Shown here in pieces: positions 25,387 to 33,134 of a DNA stretch of 64,000 bases; position 1 is the first letter of the stretch, and each line of letters starts with the position of its first letter. The notes beneath the pieces are model-generated. The model was not told the origin of the DNA and made no database searches. It saw only the letters and a program-made list of their open reading frames with translations. The translations under genes and the position numbers were made by a program. The stretch comes from Planctomycetes bacterium MalM25 (GTDB lineage Bacteria; Planctomycetota; Planctomycetia; Pirellulales; Lacipirellulaceae). The stretch spans positions 2,715,968 to 2,779,967 of the forward strand of contig CP036424.1 of assembly GCA_007745835.1 (NCBI GenBank), in the 5' to 3' direction.

Positions 25387-25416
25387 TCCCGCCAATCCTG
25401 TAATCCCGTCAATCCC
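25381..25416 (-). repeat. ~40-bp, 9-bp-periodic repeat, copy 4 (reverse)
   Basis: On the minus strand the units are GGATTGACG, GGATTACA, GGATTGGCG, GGATCAACG, nearly identical in order to copies 1 and 2. It overlaps the natural stop of the GxxExxY frame and abuts the ATG of the dihydropyrimidine dehydrogenase gene. Confidence 0.8.
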
Positions 25417-26562
25417 ATGCCCACGCTCGAAACCACCGTCGACGGCCTCAAGCTGCCCAACCCGTTCGTCATCGGTTCGGGCCCCCCCGGGACCAACGGC
25501 AAGGTCATCGGCCGCGCGTTCGACGACGGCTGGGGTGGCGTGATCTGCAAGACGGTCAGCCTCGACGCCTCGAAGGTGATCAACGTCCAGCCACGCTACG
25601 GCCGCTTGCGCTCGCGCGAGTCGGGCGAGATCTACGGCTGGGAGAACCTCGAGCTGATCAGCGACCGACCGTTCGAGAAGTGGCTCGACGAGTTCAAGGC
25701 GCTCAAGGACTCGCACCCCGAGGGCGTGCTGATCGCCTCGATCATGGAGGAGTACAACAAGGACGCCTGGCAGGAGATCGTCCAGCGCTGCGAGGAGGCG
25801 GGCGTCGACTCCTTCGAACTCAACATGAGCTGCCCCCACGGCATGCCCGAACGCCGGATGGGCGCCGCGGTGGGCGAGGACCCCGAGCTGCTGGAGGAGG
25901 TCTGCGGCTGGGTCATGGAGGTCGCCACCAAACCGGTCTGGGCCAAGATGACGCCGAACGTGACCCACATCGAAGACCCCGCGAGGGCCTCGTTGCGGGC
26001 CGGCTGCCAGGGCGTCGCCGCGATCAACACGATCCGCAGCGTCATCGGCGTCGACCTCGAAACGCTCCGCCCCGAGCCGAACGTCGAGGGCTACACCACC
26101 CCCGGCGGCTACTCGTGCCAGGCGGTGAAGCCGATCGCCCTGCGGATGTGCATGGAGATCGCCACGATGCTGCAGCAGGAGTTCCCCGGCCGCACGCTCA
26201 GCGGCATCGGCGGGGTGGAGACCGGCGCCGACGCGGCCCAGTTCATCCTGCTCGGCTCCCACACCGTACAGGTCTGCACGGGCGTGATGAAGATGGGCTA
26301 CCGCTGCGTGCAGCCGATGTGCGAGGACCTCTTGGCCTTCATGGAGAAGCACAACTTCGAGACCCTCGACGACTTCCGCGGCAAGAGCCTCCCGTACTTC
26401 ACCACGCACTCCGACCTGGTCAAACGCCAAGCCGAAGCCCGCGTCGCCAAGAAGGCCCTATCTCAAGCAAAGCAGCCCGACGCCAAGAAGATGATCAAGG
26501 GCGACGAGGAGTGGTCCGGCGACGACTTCGTGGATCAGTCGGATGCGCTGGCGCGGGGATAG
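25417..26562 (+). CDS. preA: Dihydropyrimidine dehydrogenase catalytic subunit (PreA-like)
   Basis: A 381-residue FMN TIM-barrel enzyme of the DHOD/DPD family. Visible are LPNPFVIGSGPPGTNGKVIG, KTVSLDASKV, LNMSCPHGMPERRMGAAVG, KMTPNVTHIEDPARA, AINTIRSVIGVDLETL, TTPGGYSCQAVKPIALRM and SGIGGVETGADAAQFILLG. These align in order with the pyrimidine site of mammalian DPD and E. coli PreA. It reduces uracil/thymine to the 5,6-dihydro base, the first step of the reductive pathway. Unlike E. coli PreA (about 411 residues) it ends in a Lys/Glu-rich tail with no CxxCxxC ferredoxin motifs, and no PreT partner gene is in the window, so its electron donor is unclear. Confidence 0.88.
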   Translation: MPTLETTVDGLKLPNPFVIGSGPPGTNGKVIGRAFDDGWGGVICKTVSLDASKVINVQPRYGRLRSRESGEIYGWENLELISDRPFEKWLDEFKALKDSHPEGVLIASIMEEYNKDAWQEIVQRCEEAGVDSFELNMSCPHGMPERRMGAAVGEDPELLEEVCGWVMEVATKPVWAKMTPNVTHIEDPARASLRAGCQGVAAINTIRSVIGVDLETLRPEPNVEGYTTPGGYSCQAVKPIALRMCMEIATMLQQEFPGRTLSGIGGVETGADAAQFILLGSHTVQVCTGVMKMGYRCVQPMCEDLLAFMEKHNFETLDDFRGKSLPYFTTHSDLVKRQAEARVAKKALSQAKQPDAKKMIKGDEEWSGDDFVDQSDALARG

Positions 26563-26604
26563 GAAATTGTCCGCGAATAACTCGCATTATGCGGGTAGTT
26601 CGTA

Positions 26605-27141
26605 GTGATCCAGCGAATATGCCTAGTGGCCGTCAGAGTGAGTGAAAGTAGCGTTGCGTTAGCTACGGTGTCCATCCTAATGCGGCGTTCGCTTGGCGAG
26701 CCGTGCGGCCAAGACTGCATTGACTGGGCGGTCACACTTCTAGAAGCAGGTCGAGATGGTCCGCAGCTATGCCAGCTGGCGGGAATGATTGCACCGCACA
26801 ATCATTTTGAGCTACAAGCACTTTGCGATCGTGTGCTGCTCGAACAATCTATTGATCGTAAGTCACTCGTTGAAGCGGCGAGTGACTATGCACGCTTACT
26901 GCTCGCTGATGCAATCGGCAGCGACGACAAACTGATTACCGCAGTAGGTAAGCTTGCAAACGTATACATCGCGTCGATGTCCACACCGAACCTTCTAGAC
27001 GATTTGCAGCCGTTTTACCTGCTCAATTATGCGAGTGTCGATCTAGATTCTTACGACCACCAGTGGTATGTCCCAGATGTTGATCGCAGCAACATTGTCG
27101 ACGCGATGCGAGAAGAAGCGGAGCGATTTATGAGGCCATAG
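26605..27141 (+). CDS. Hypothetical protein, low-G+C
   Basis: Up to 178 residues from a GTG at 26605; the first clear methionine is at 26680 (MRRSLGEPCGQDC), so the start is uncertain. No family is recognised. The protein looks all-helical and soluble (CIDWAVTLLEAGRDGPQLCQ, FELQALCDRVLLEQSIDRKS, LVEAASDYARLLLADAIGSD). Composition is visibly less GC-rich than the flanks, as for 21551-22027. The leader contains a degenerate CGCGAATAACTCGC stretch reminiscent of interspersed CGCGAAT repeats. Possibly an acquired immunity-type or orphan gene; no function can be assigned. Confidence 0.5.
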   Translation: MIQRICLVAVRVSESSVALATVSILMRRSLGEPCGQDCIDWAVTLLEAGRDGPQLCQLAGMIAPHNHFELQALCDRVLLEQSIDRKSLVEAASDYARLLLADAIGSDDKLITAVGKLANVYIASMSTPNLLDDLQPFYLLNYASVDLDSYDHQWYVPDVDRSNIVDAMREEAERFMRP

Positions 27142-27265
27142 TCGCGTCTGGCTCCGGAGGCTACTGCTGACGCCTACGGCCAGGCCACCTTCACAAAGCA
27201 CAAGCCCCAACGTGAAACGTCGAACTCGAATATGGGCGTACCGCTCCCCGCTTCATACCCCGCCC

Positions 27266-27847
27266 ATGCGCCCCATCACCACGACCTACACCGACCCGCT
27301 CGACCTCGTCTGGCTCCACGCGGCGGAGCGGATGGGGATGCGGGTTGAGCGGTCGGCGGAGGTCAACGCTTCGTGGGACGGGGCGGGCGTGCTGACGATC
27401 GGTACGCCGGAGACGCTCGACCCGGACGACTGCCTCGCGCAGATGATCCTGCACGAGGCTTGCCACGCGCTGGTCGAGGGGCCCGAGAGCCTCGGCAAGC
27501 TCGACTGGGGCCTCCGCAACGAACCCGACGCCGCCGTCCACGAGCACGCCGCGCTCCGGCTGCAAGCGGCGCTCGCGGACCGGCACGGGCTGCGGGCCTT
27601 CTTCGCTTCGACGACGGTCTTCCGTGCGTACTACGACACCCTGCCCGCCGAGCCGCTTACCCCCAGCCCCTTAGACGGGGATGACGACCCGGCGATCCCG
27701 ATGGCCCGGGCCGCCTGGCAACGCACCCACGCCGGCGCGTGGGCCGAGCCGCTCGAAGAGGCGCTGGCTCGCACGGCGCAGATCGCCGCCGCGTTGCGGG
27801 GCGTTGCGTGTGAAGACTCACTGTGGAGTCTCCCCGCTGCGCCCTGA
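27266..27847 (+). CDS. Putative HExxH metalloprotease-like protein
   Basis: A 193-residue protein from the ATG MRPITTTYTD; an upstream methionine at 27212 is less likely. It has one HEACH motif (residues 63-67, LAQMILHEACHALVEGPE), the zinc-binding pattern of minimal gluzincin-like proteins. A downstream glutamate/histidine stretch (NEPDAAVHEHAALRLQAAL) could give the third ligand. The N-terminal part resembles a Zn-peptidase lead-in (GVLTIGTPETLDPDDC). No signal peptide or membrane helix is seen. The 74-bp gap to the DinB-like gene suggests an operon. A cytosolic zinc hydrolase is likely; the substrate is unknown. Confidence 0.65.
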   Translation: MRPITTTYTDPLDLVWLHAAERMGMRVERSAEVNASWDGAGVLTIGTPETLDPDDCLAQMILHEACHALVEGPESLGKLDWGLRNEPDAAVHEHAALRLQAALADRHGLRAFFASTTVFRAYYDTLPAEPLTPSPLDGDDDPAIPMARAAWQRTHAGAWAEPLEEALARTAQIAAALRGVACEDSLWSLPAAP

Positions 27848-27920
27848 GCATTGCGTCGCGATGATCGAGCCGCGAAGATTAGGGTCCGAGCAACCGGCAC
27901 TCTCCTTGTGCGAGTATTCT

Positions 27921-28424
27921 ATGAACGAGCAGTTGATCACGGTCTACCGATTCATGATCGCCACGATCGAGCGGTTGATGGAGGACGTCGGCGAGGACCA
28001 AGTCGCCCATCAGCCACCGGCTGCTGAAGGAGAGGCGGGGGTCAATCCGCCCGGCTGGATCCTTGGGCACCTGGCCCTGGTGAACGACATGGCGACGGCC
28101 CGCCTCGGAGGCGAGGGGGGACTTGTCCCCGAGAGCTGGGCGGCCGAGTTCGGCCCCGGCAGCTCACCCGAGCCGATCGCCGACGCCTACCCGCCGATGG
28201 CGGAGCTGCTCGCTAAGCTGAACGAGACGGCCGACAACCTGGCGGCTCGGGCCGCCACCGTCGATCTCAGCACGCTGACCGAGGAGAACCCGTTCGAGCC
28301 GCTGCGCGCCGGGTTGCCGACGCTCGGCGACCTGATCGCGCACATCCTCTCGACGCACATTGGCATGCACGTCGGGCACCTCTCCAACTGGCGCCGCCAG
28401 ATGGGCTTCCCGCCGCTGTTCTAG
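27921..28424 (+). CDS. DinB-like (four-helix bundle) protein
   Basis: 167 residues from the ATG MNEQLITVYRFMIATIERLM. Helical bundle with the DinB/YfiT pattern: an early WILGHLALVNDMA segment and the C-terminal HIGMHVGHLSNWRRQMGFPP. Histidines in GHLA, STHIGMH and VGHL fit the three-His metal site of the superfamily. Members are thiol S-transferases or metal-dependent hydrolases; the actual activity here is unknown. An in-frame extension upstream overlaps the previous gene and was not used. Confidence 0.8.
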   Translation: MNEQLITVYRFMIATIERLMEDVGEDQVAHQPPAAEGEAGVNPPGWILGHLALVNDMATARLGGEGGLVPESWAAEFGPGSSPEPIADAYPPMAELLAKLNETADNLAARAATVDLSTLTEENPFEPLRAGLPTLGDLIAHILSTHIGMHVGHLSNWRRQMGFPPLF

Positions 28425-28507
28425 GGTCTTCTTGAAACCGTTGTGCAAGATGGCGGCCGACACGGCGAATCACCATCCTGCCCCTGATGCCCCGGAGCGA
28501 CCTCGCC

Positions 28508-28768
28508 ATGAAAGACGACGCCACGATGCCGGCCGGGTGGGATGAGCGTTTCCACCAACTCGCCCTGAGACTCGCGGTCGCCGGCGCGGCGATCGGATTC
28601 CTTGCCGCGAGCATCGCCTTCGTTCGGAACGGCCGCCTCGCCACCGAAACACTCCAAGGTGCTTGCTTCGCCCTGACCGCCGCGATCCCGGTGTACTACA
28701 AGTACCGACGCCTTCGCACCCAGCGGCTTTCAGGCGCCATTCCGTCGAGCGAGACCGCTCCGATCTAG
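28508..28768 (+). CDS. Small two-helix membrane protein
   Basis: 86 residues from the ATG MKDDATMPAG; an ATG at 28487 would add seven residues. Two hydrophobic segments are visible (LALRLAVAGAAIGFLAASIAF and CFALTAAIPVYYKY), with a positively charged C-terminal tail (RRLRTQRL). No family is recognised. It stands alone between the DinB-like and deaminase genes. It is probably an inner-membrane protein, with moderate confidence that it is a real gene. Confidence 0.45.
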   Translation: MKDDATMPAGWDERFHQLALRLAVAGAAIGFLAASIAFVRNGRLATETLQGACFALTAAIPVYYKYRRLRTQRLSGAIPSSETAPI

Positions 28769-28875
28769 TACGATGACAGGCCAATCGTCCGGAGCCTCGC
28801 TCCGTGGCCCTTCCTGTGGTGAGATAAAGTGCCCGCCAGGCAGCCCCCCTCCGTTGAGCTTGATCGGAACAACCC

Positions 28876-29313
28876 ATGGACGAGTTCCTCGCCGCCGCGA
28901 TCGACGAAGCCAAGCAAGGGCTCACCGAAGGAGGCATCCCGATCGGCTCGGTGCTGGTGATCGACGACCGGATCGTCGGCCGCGGGCACAACCGCCGGGT
29001 GCAGTCGGGCAGCGCCGTGCTGCACGCGGAGATGGACGCCCTGGAGAACGCCGGCCGGCTGACCGCGGCCGACTACCAGCGGGCGACGCTCTACAGCACC
29101 CTGTCGCCTTGTGACATGTGCAGCGGGGCGTCGCTGCTGTACAAGATCCCGCGGATCATCGTCGGCGAGAACCGCACGTTCCAAGGCCCCGAGGCGTACC
29201 TCCGCGAGCGGGGCGTCGATCTTTCCATCGTCGACGACGCCGAGTGCGTCCGGCTGATGGAGGCGTTCATCGCCGACCGCCCCGAGCTCTGGAACGAAGA
29301 CATCGGCGTCTGA
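28876..29313 (+). CDS. Cytosine deaminase (fungal Fcy1-like, CDA fold)
   Basis: A 145-residue zinc-dependent deaminase. His50 and Glu52 in VLHAEMDALENAGR, and Cys79/Cys82 in TLSPCDMCSGA, form the zinc and proton-shuttle site. The surrounding sequence (TLYSTLSPCDMC, IPRIIVGENRTFQG, FIADRPELWNEDIGV) closely follows yeast cytosine deaminase, including its ending with a WxEDIG-type motif, instead of tRNA adenosine deaminase TadA. It hydrolyses cytosine to uracil and ammonia. In this region it supplies uracil to the reductive degradation genes. Fungal-type cytosine deaminase in a planctomycete is worth a phylogenetic check. Confidence 0.85.
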   Translation: MDEFLAAAIDEAKQGLTEGGIPIGSVLVIDDRIVGRGHNRRVQSGSAVLHAEMDALENAGRLTAADYQRATLYSTLSPCDMCSGASLLYKIPRIIVGENRTFQGPEAYLRERGVDLSIVDDAECVRLMEAFIADRPELWNEDIGV

Positions 29314-29349
29314 ACGACCTCACAAAGACCAACGACAAAAGGCGTCGAA

Positions 29350-30717
29350 GTGTTCTCTTGGCTGCTCCGTAATCCGCCCACCGCCCCGGGCGAGCTGTCG
29401 CCCGAGTGGGTGGCCATCCTCCGCCGCAACGTCTGGCAGTACCGCTGGTTGCCCGAACCGTTGCGTGAACGGCTGAACAAAACCGTGTGCGAGATGGTCG
29501 CCACGCGTCGCTGGGAAGGGGGCGGCGGGCTGTCCGTGACCGACGAGATGCGTCTCACCGTGGCGGGCGCCGCCGCGCTGCTGACGCTCGGGCACGCGGA
29601 GCCGTTCGCGTTCAAGGGGCTGCCGTCGATCATCCTCTACGCGAGCGGCTACACGACGCCCGACGGCGATCGCCTCGGTGAGGCGTGGCATCGGGGGCCG
29701 ATCGTCCTCTCCTGGGCGGACACGCTCCGCTCCGCCCGCCGCGCCGGGCGTGGCAACAACCTCGTGCTGCACGAGTTCGCCCACCACGTCGACGGCCTCG
29801 ACGGCGAGATGGACGGCCGGCCGCCGCTCGAACCCGACGCCGACCGCCGCTGGCGTTCGGTCATCCACTGGGAGTACGACCGGCTCGTCGCGCGGGCCCG
29901 CCGCCAGGAGGTGACGCTGCTCGACCACTACGGCGCCACGAACCACGCCGAGTTCTTCGCGGTCGCGACCGAGTGCTTCTTCGAGCGCTCGCACGACCTG
30001 AAAGCGGAGCACGGCGAGCTGTTCGAACTGCTGGGGCAGCTCTACGGCCTCGACCCGACCGAGTGGGCGCCCCAACCGCACCGCTTGGCCCGCCGCCGCG
30101 ACGCGACACGCGTCGCCACGCCCACCTACCAGGTCGACGTGAGCGACCTCGGCCTGAGCGAGGCCGACGCGGCGTTCTCGGAGGGGCACGTCCTGATGCA
30201 GCACCGGCGATTCGACGAGGCCGTTGAGGCCTTCGACCGCGCCCTTCGCGCCTCGCCCCACGACGCCGAGGCCCTCGCGATGCGGGCGACGGCGCGACTA
30301 GAGATCGACGACTTCCCCGCCGCCCGAGCCGACGCCGAACGGGCCCTTGAGATCGAGCCCGACAACCTGCAAGCCCACCTGGCGATGGCCGAGTGCCTAG
30401 TCGAACTGGAGGACTACACCGCCGCCGAGCCGCACGCGAAGCGGGCGCTCAAGCTCGAGGCGGACTCGATCGACGCGATCTTCTTCTGCGGGCTGATCGC
30501 GTTGCATTCGGGCCGCACCCGCGAGGCGACCCGGCTGCTGAAGCGGGCGTCGCTGCTCGATCGGTTCGACGACAACACGCACTACTGGCTCGGCAGCGCT
30601 TACGAGCGGGCGGGCGACGCGGCGAAGGCGGAGCACCACTTCCGCCGCGCCGAGTGGCTCGCCGCGCATCCGCCCGAAGAGAACGAGCCGGAGGAAGAAC
30701 CCGATGCGTCTGATTGA
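29350..30717 (+). CDS. MtfA-like zinc peptidase with C-terminal TPR domain
   Basis: 455 residues from a GTG start (MFSWLLRNPP). The N-terminal ~250 residues are an MtfA-type (DUF980/M90) zinc-peptidase domain: LPEPLRERLNK, CEMVATRRWEGGGGL, and LHEFAHHVDGLDGEMDGRPP with HEFAH at 141-145. The C-terminal ~170 residues are tetratricopeptide repeats (EGHVLMQHRRFDEAVEAFDR, ALRASPHDAEALAMRATARL, THYWLGSAYERAGDAAKAEH). In E. coli, MtfA is a peptidase that binds the regulator Mlc; the TPR addition suggests a protein-targeting variant. The stop overlaps the next gene by 14 nt. Confidence 0.85.
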   Translation: MFSWLLRNPPTAPGELSPEWVAILRRNVWQYRWLPEPLRERLNKTVCEMVATRRWEGGGGLSVTDEMRLTVAGAAALLTLGHAEPFAFKGLPSIILYASGYTTPDGDRLGEAWHRGPIVLSWADTLRSARRAGRGNNLVLHEFAHHVDGLDGEMDGRPPLEPDADRRWRSVIHWEYDRLVARARRQEVTLLDHYGATNHAEFFAVATECFFERSHDLKAEHGELFELLGQLYGLDPTEWAPQPHRLARRRDATRVATPTYQVDVSDLGLSEADAAFSEGHVLMQHRRFDEAVEAFDRALRASPHDAEALAMRATARLEIDDFPAARADAERALEIEPDNLQAHLAMAECLVELEDYTAAEPHAKRALKLEADSIDAIFFCGLIALHSGRTREATRLLKRASLLDRFDDNTHYWLGSAYERAGDAAKAEHHFRRAEWLAAHPPEENEPEEEPDASD

Positions 30718-31219
30718 CGCCGACGTGTCGCACCTGCCCGCGATTCGGGCGATCGTCAACGACGTGATCGCCAGCACCAACGCGATCTACGAAGAGACCC
30801 CCGCTACCGAGGAGGAGACCATCGCGTGGTTCGCCGCCAAGCGAGCCAAAGGCTTCCCGGTGCTGGTGGCGATCGACGAGACGGGCGTCGCCGGCTTCGC
30901 GAGCTACGGCGAGTTCAACCCGAAGTCGGGCTACCGCGACACCGTCGAGCACTCGCTCCACGTCGCGCCCGACCGCCGCGGGCAGGGCCTGGGGAGGCGA
31001 TTGCTTGAAGCGATAGAACAGCGTGCCCGCGACGCCGGCGTGAGAGCCATGATCGGCCTCATCGACTCGGGCAACGAACCGAGCCGGCGATTGCACACAT
31101 CGGCCGGCTATCGGCTGTGCGGCGAGCTGCCCGAGATCGGCCACAAGTTCGGGCGTCGGCTCACCGTCTGCTACTACGTGAAGCACCTCGAATCAGCGGC
31201 CGCCGAAGGCACTGACTGA
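30704..31219 (+). CDS. GNAT N-acetyltransferase
   Basis: A 171-residue GNAT of the phosphinothricin-acetyltransferase-like (Pat/MddA) subgroup: AIRAIVNDVIASTNAIYEET, VLVAIDETGVAGFASYGEF, HSLHVAPDRRGQGLGRRLLE (acetyl-CoA-binding RRGQGLG, motif A) and SGNEPSRRLHTSAGYRLCG. It transfers acetyl from acetyl-CoA to an amine, for example an amino acid or related toxic compound. The ATG lies inside the preceding coding sequence, implying co-translation with the MtfA-TPR protein. Substrate unknown. Confidence 0.9.
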   Translation: MRLIDADVSHLPAIRAIVNDVIASTNAIYEETPATEEETIAWFAAKRAKGFPVLVAIDETGVAGFASYGEFNPKSGYRDTVEHSLHVAPDRRGQGLGRRLLEAIEQRARDAGVRAMIGLIDSGNEPSRRLHTSAGYRLCGELPEIGHKFGRRLTVCYYVKHLESAAAEGTD

Positions 31220-31229
31220 AGCAAGTGAT

Positions 31230-31300
31230 CCGTCGGCGCTAGCCTCGGGCGAACCCGCGGAGAATCTCGTCCCTGATCCACCCGAGGCTAGCGCCTACGG
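31230..31300. repeat. REP-like long hairpin, copy 2
   Basis: Arms 31230-31249 and 31281-31300 are complementary over 20 bp with one mismatch, with a 31-nt loop. The core GGCGCTAGCCTCGGG is shared with the hairpin at 23550-23617. It lies between two convergent genes, the usual position for REP-type elements, and could serve as a bidirectional mRNA 3' end. Confidence 0.8.
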
Positions 31301-31334
31301 CTCACTCACGTTGTGCGTTCCGAGTAAGGCACAG

Positions 31335-32417
31335 CTACTCGGGCGCCGACTCACCCGCTTCGAGCGATCGCACACAACGGAAGCCCGTGTGCGAGAGCCC
31401 CGTGTCCGGGCTGGTCCCCATCCGGGCCGCCGGCCGGTAGCTGCTGCAGTACGAGTCGCTGCACAGGAACGACCCGCCGCGCGTTACGCGCTGTGGCGTG
31501 TAGGGCTGCGACGGGTCGAAGCTCTTCTTGGGCCCCGTCGGGTTGTCGGCGACCACCCCCTCGCCCAGCCGCTTCACACGCAGGGCGTAGGCGTCGTGGC
31601 GGAACCAGTCGTTGGTCCATTCCCAGACGTTCCCCGCCATGTCGTACAGGCCATAGCCGTTCGGCTCGAACTGCTTGACCGGCGCCGCGCGGGTGTAGCC
31701 GTCGGCGCCCGTGTTGCGGTCCGGGAAACGGCCCTGCCAGATGTTGGTCTGCGGGTCGGTCTCCGAGAGGGGCTCGTCCCCCCACGTGAACGGCTTGCCG
31801 TCCAGGCCGCCGCGGGCGGCGAACTCCCATTCGGCTTCGGTCGGCAACCGCTTGCCGGCCCACTTGGCGTACTCGGTCGCGTCGAACCACGAGACATGCA
31901 CCGCCGGGTAGTCGTCCTTCCCCTCGATCGAGCTGCCCGGGCCCTGCGGGTGTTTCCAGTTCGCCCCGTGGACCCAACGCCACCACGCCTGCACGTTGTC
32001 CAGCGGCACGGGCCGGTTCGGCGGGCTGAACACCAGCGACGCGGCGACCAGCTGCTCCTTGCTCGGCGGCGGCGTGCCGGGCGGCAGCTGCTTCATGATC
32101 TCCTCCAGCTCCGGCGGCTTCTCGGCGATCGTCACGTAGCCCGTCGCCTCGACAAACTCCCGGAACTGGGCGTTCGTGACCTCGGTTTGGTCCATCCAGA
32201 AGCCGTCGACACACACCTGGTGGATCGGCTTCTCGTTCGGCCGCGCCAGCCGGAACGTGCTCCCCATGGCGAACTCCCCGCCGGGAACCCAAACCATCCC
32301 GTCCCGCTCGATCACGCGCGACTCGGCGTCCGACTTGGCAACCGCGGGCGCGGAGGAATCGGCGGCGAGGGCCACACCGGCGAGGCTCAGGCAGAGGGCG
32401 ATCGAGAGGGGACGCAT
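31335..32417 (-). CDS. Formylglycine-generating enzyme (SUMF1/FGE family), secreted
   Basis: A 360-residue protein with signal peptide MRPLSIALCLSLAGVALA. The FGE-sulfatase fold is clear: VWVPGGEFAMGS, VCVDGFWMDQTEVTNAQFRE, HVSWFDATEYAKWAGKRLPT, EAEWEFAARGG, YDMAGNVWEWTNDWF. The active site GGSFLCSDSYCSSYRPAARM keeps both catalytic cysteines corresponding to human C336 and C341 and is followed by GFRCVRS. Most bacterial family members (EgtB, kinase-linked, structural) lack this pair, so this is probably a true FGE. It oxidises the Cys of C-x-P-x-R in sulfatases to formylglycine. The signal peptide places it with exported sulfatases such as those at 6.1 kb and 61-64 kb. Confidence 0.9.
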   Translation of the reverse strand: MRPLSIALCLSLAGVALAADSSAPAVAKSDAESRVIERDGMVWVPGGEFAMGSTFRLARPNEKPIHQVCVDGFWMDQTEVTNAQFREFVEATGYVTIAEKPPELEEIMKQLPPGTPPPSKEQLVAASLVFSPPNRPVPLDNVQAWWRWVHGANWKHPQGPGSSIEGKDDYPAVHVSWFDATEYAKWAGKRLPTEAEWEFAARGGLDGKPFTWGDEPLSETDPQTNIWQGRFPDRNTGADGYTRAAPVKQFEPNGYGLYDMAGNVWEWTNDWFRHDAYALRVKRLGEGVVADNPTGPKKSFDPSQPYTPQRVTRGGSFLCSDSYCSSYRPAARMGTSPDTGLSHTGFRCVRSLEAGESAPE

Positions 32418-32642
32418 CGGCGCACGTGGGTCGGAGGAAGGGGGACTGGCCCCATTCTACCGTGCTCCCCCCTCGGGGCGTACCGCGGCCGCCGCGGCGC
32501 GAATTGTTGGAAGCGAGCCACCCATTTCCGGCCTGAAACCCGCGATCCAGAGCCCGGCCACAAAAACAATTCGGAACGGCGCACCTCCCGAAGAGGGGTG
32601 ACCAAGAAGAGGGCTTGCGATTGGCCGTCCGACTTCAATCGT

Positions 32643-33092
32643 TCAGAGCCCCACTCCCTCGGGGGCTGGTCGCTTCTGATTCCACAGCCGCTCGTACTCG
32701 GCGTCGTCGACCTCGCGGGGGATCGACAACGCGACCATCCGCTTGCCATCCACGCCTTCGGCTTCGAAGGCGACCGCGTGGTCGCCCAGGCCACGGAGAC
32801 CGTAGCGAACCTTAAAGGGTTGGCCGTCGCGTTCGCTGATGAAGATCGAATCGATCTGATCCACGGTCATCCCCATCCGCCCCAGCTTCACCTGAGCGCC
32901 CTCATCGGTGCGGAGGTATTCCTTCAGCTCCTCTTCATTCTCTGGACCCCGCAGGTCGTGCTGGAAGAGATAGAGCCCGTAGGCGCCACGAAGCTTCTTG
33001 ATGTTCGTGTTGTTCACCTCCGCCAGCGAAGGGACACGTTGGGAGGAACAACCAACAACCAACATCACCGCAAGTAGGGTAACGGCCTTCAT
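32643..33092 (-). CDS. Lipoprotein of unknown function
   Basis: 149 residues from the ATG MKAVTLLAVMLVVGCSSQ, with a lipobox VVGC. The mature part has LAEVNNTNIKKLRGAYGLYL (helical), LRTDEGAQVKLGRMGMTVDQ and a beta-rich region ending near VALSIPREVDDAEYERLW. It matches the small secreted proteins that accompany DUF1559 genes in planctomycetes. It is 42 bp downstream of a DUF1559 gene on the same strand. Function unknown. Confidence 0.75.
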   Translation of the reverse strand: MKAVTLLAVMLVVGCSSQRVPSLAEVNNTNIKKLRGAYGLYLFQHDLRGPENEEELKEYLRTDEGAQVKLGRMGMTVDQIDSIFISERDGQPFKVRYGLRGLGDHAVAFEAEGVDGKRMVALSIPREVDDAEYERLWNQKRPAPEGVGL

Positions 33093-33134
33093 GACAGATC
33101 CTAAGGGACATGGATTGCGTGCGACCAACGGTGT

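Noticed and set aside
31311-33077. Plus-strand 588-codon frame
   Set aside because: Antisense to the FGE and lipoprotein genes, with no family features and an Arg-rich composition.
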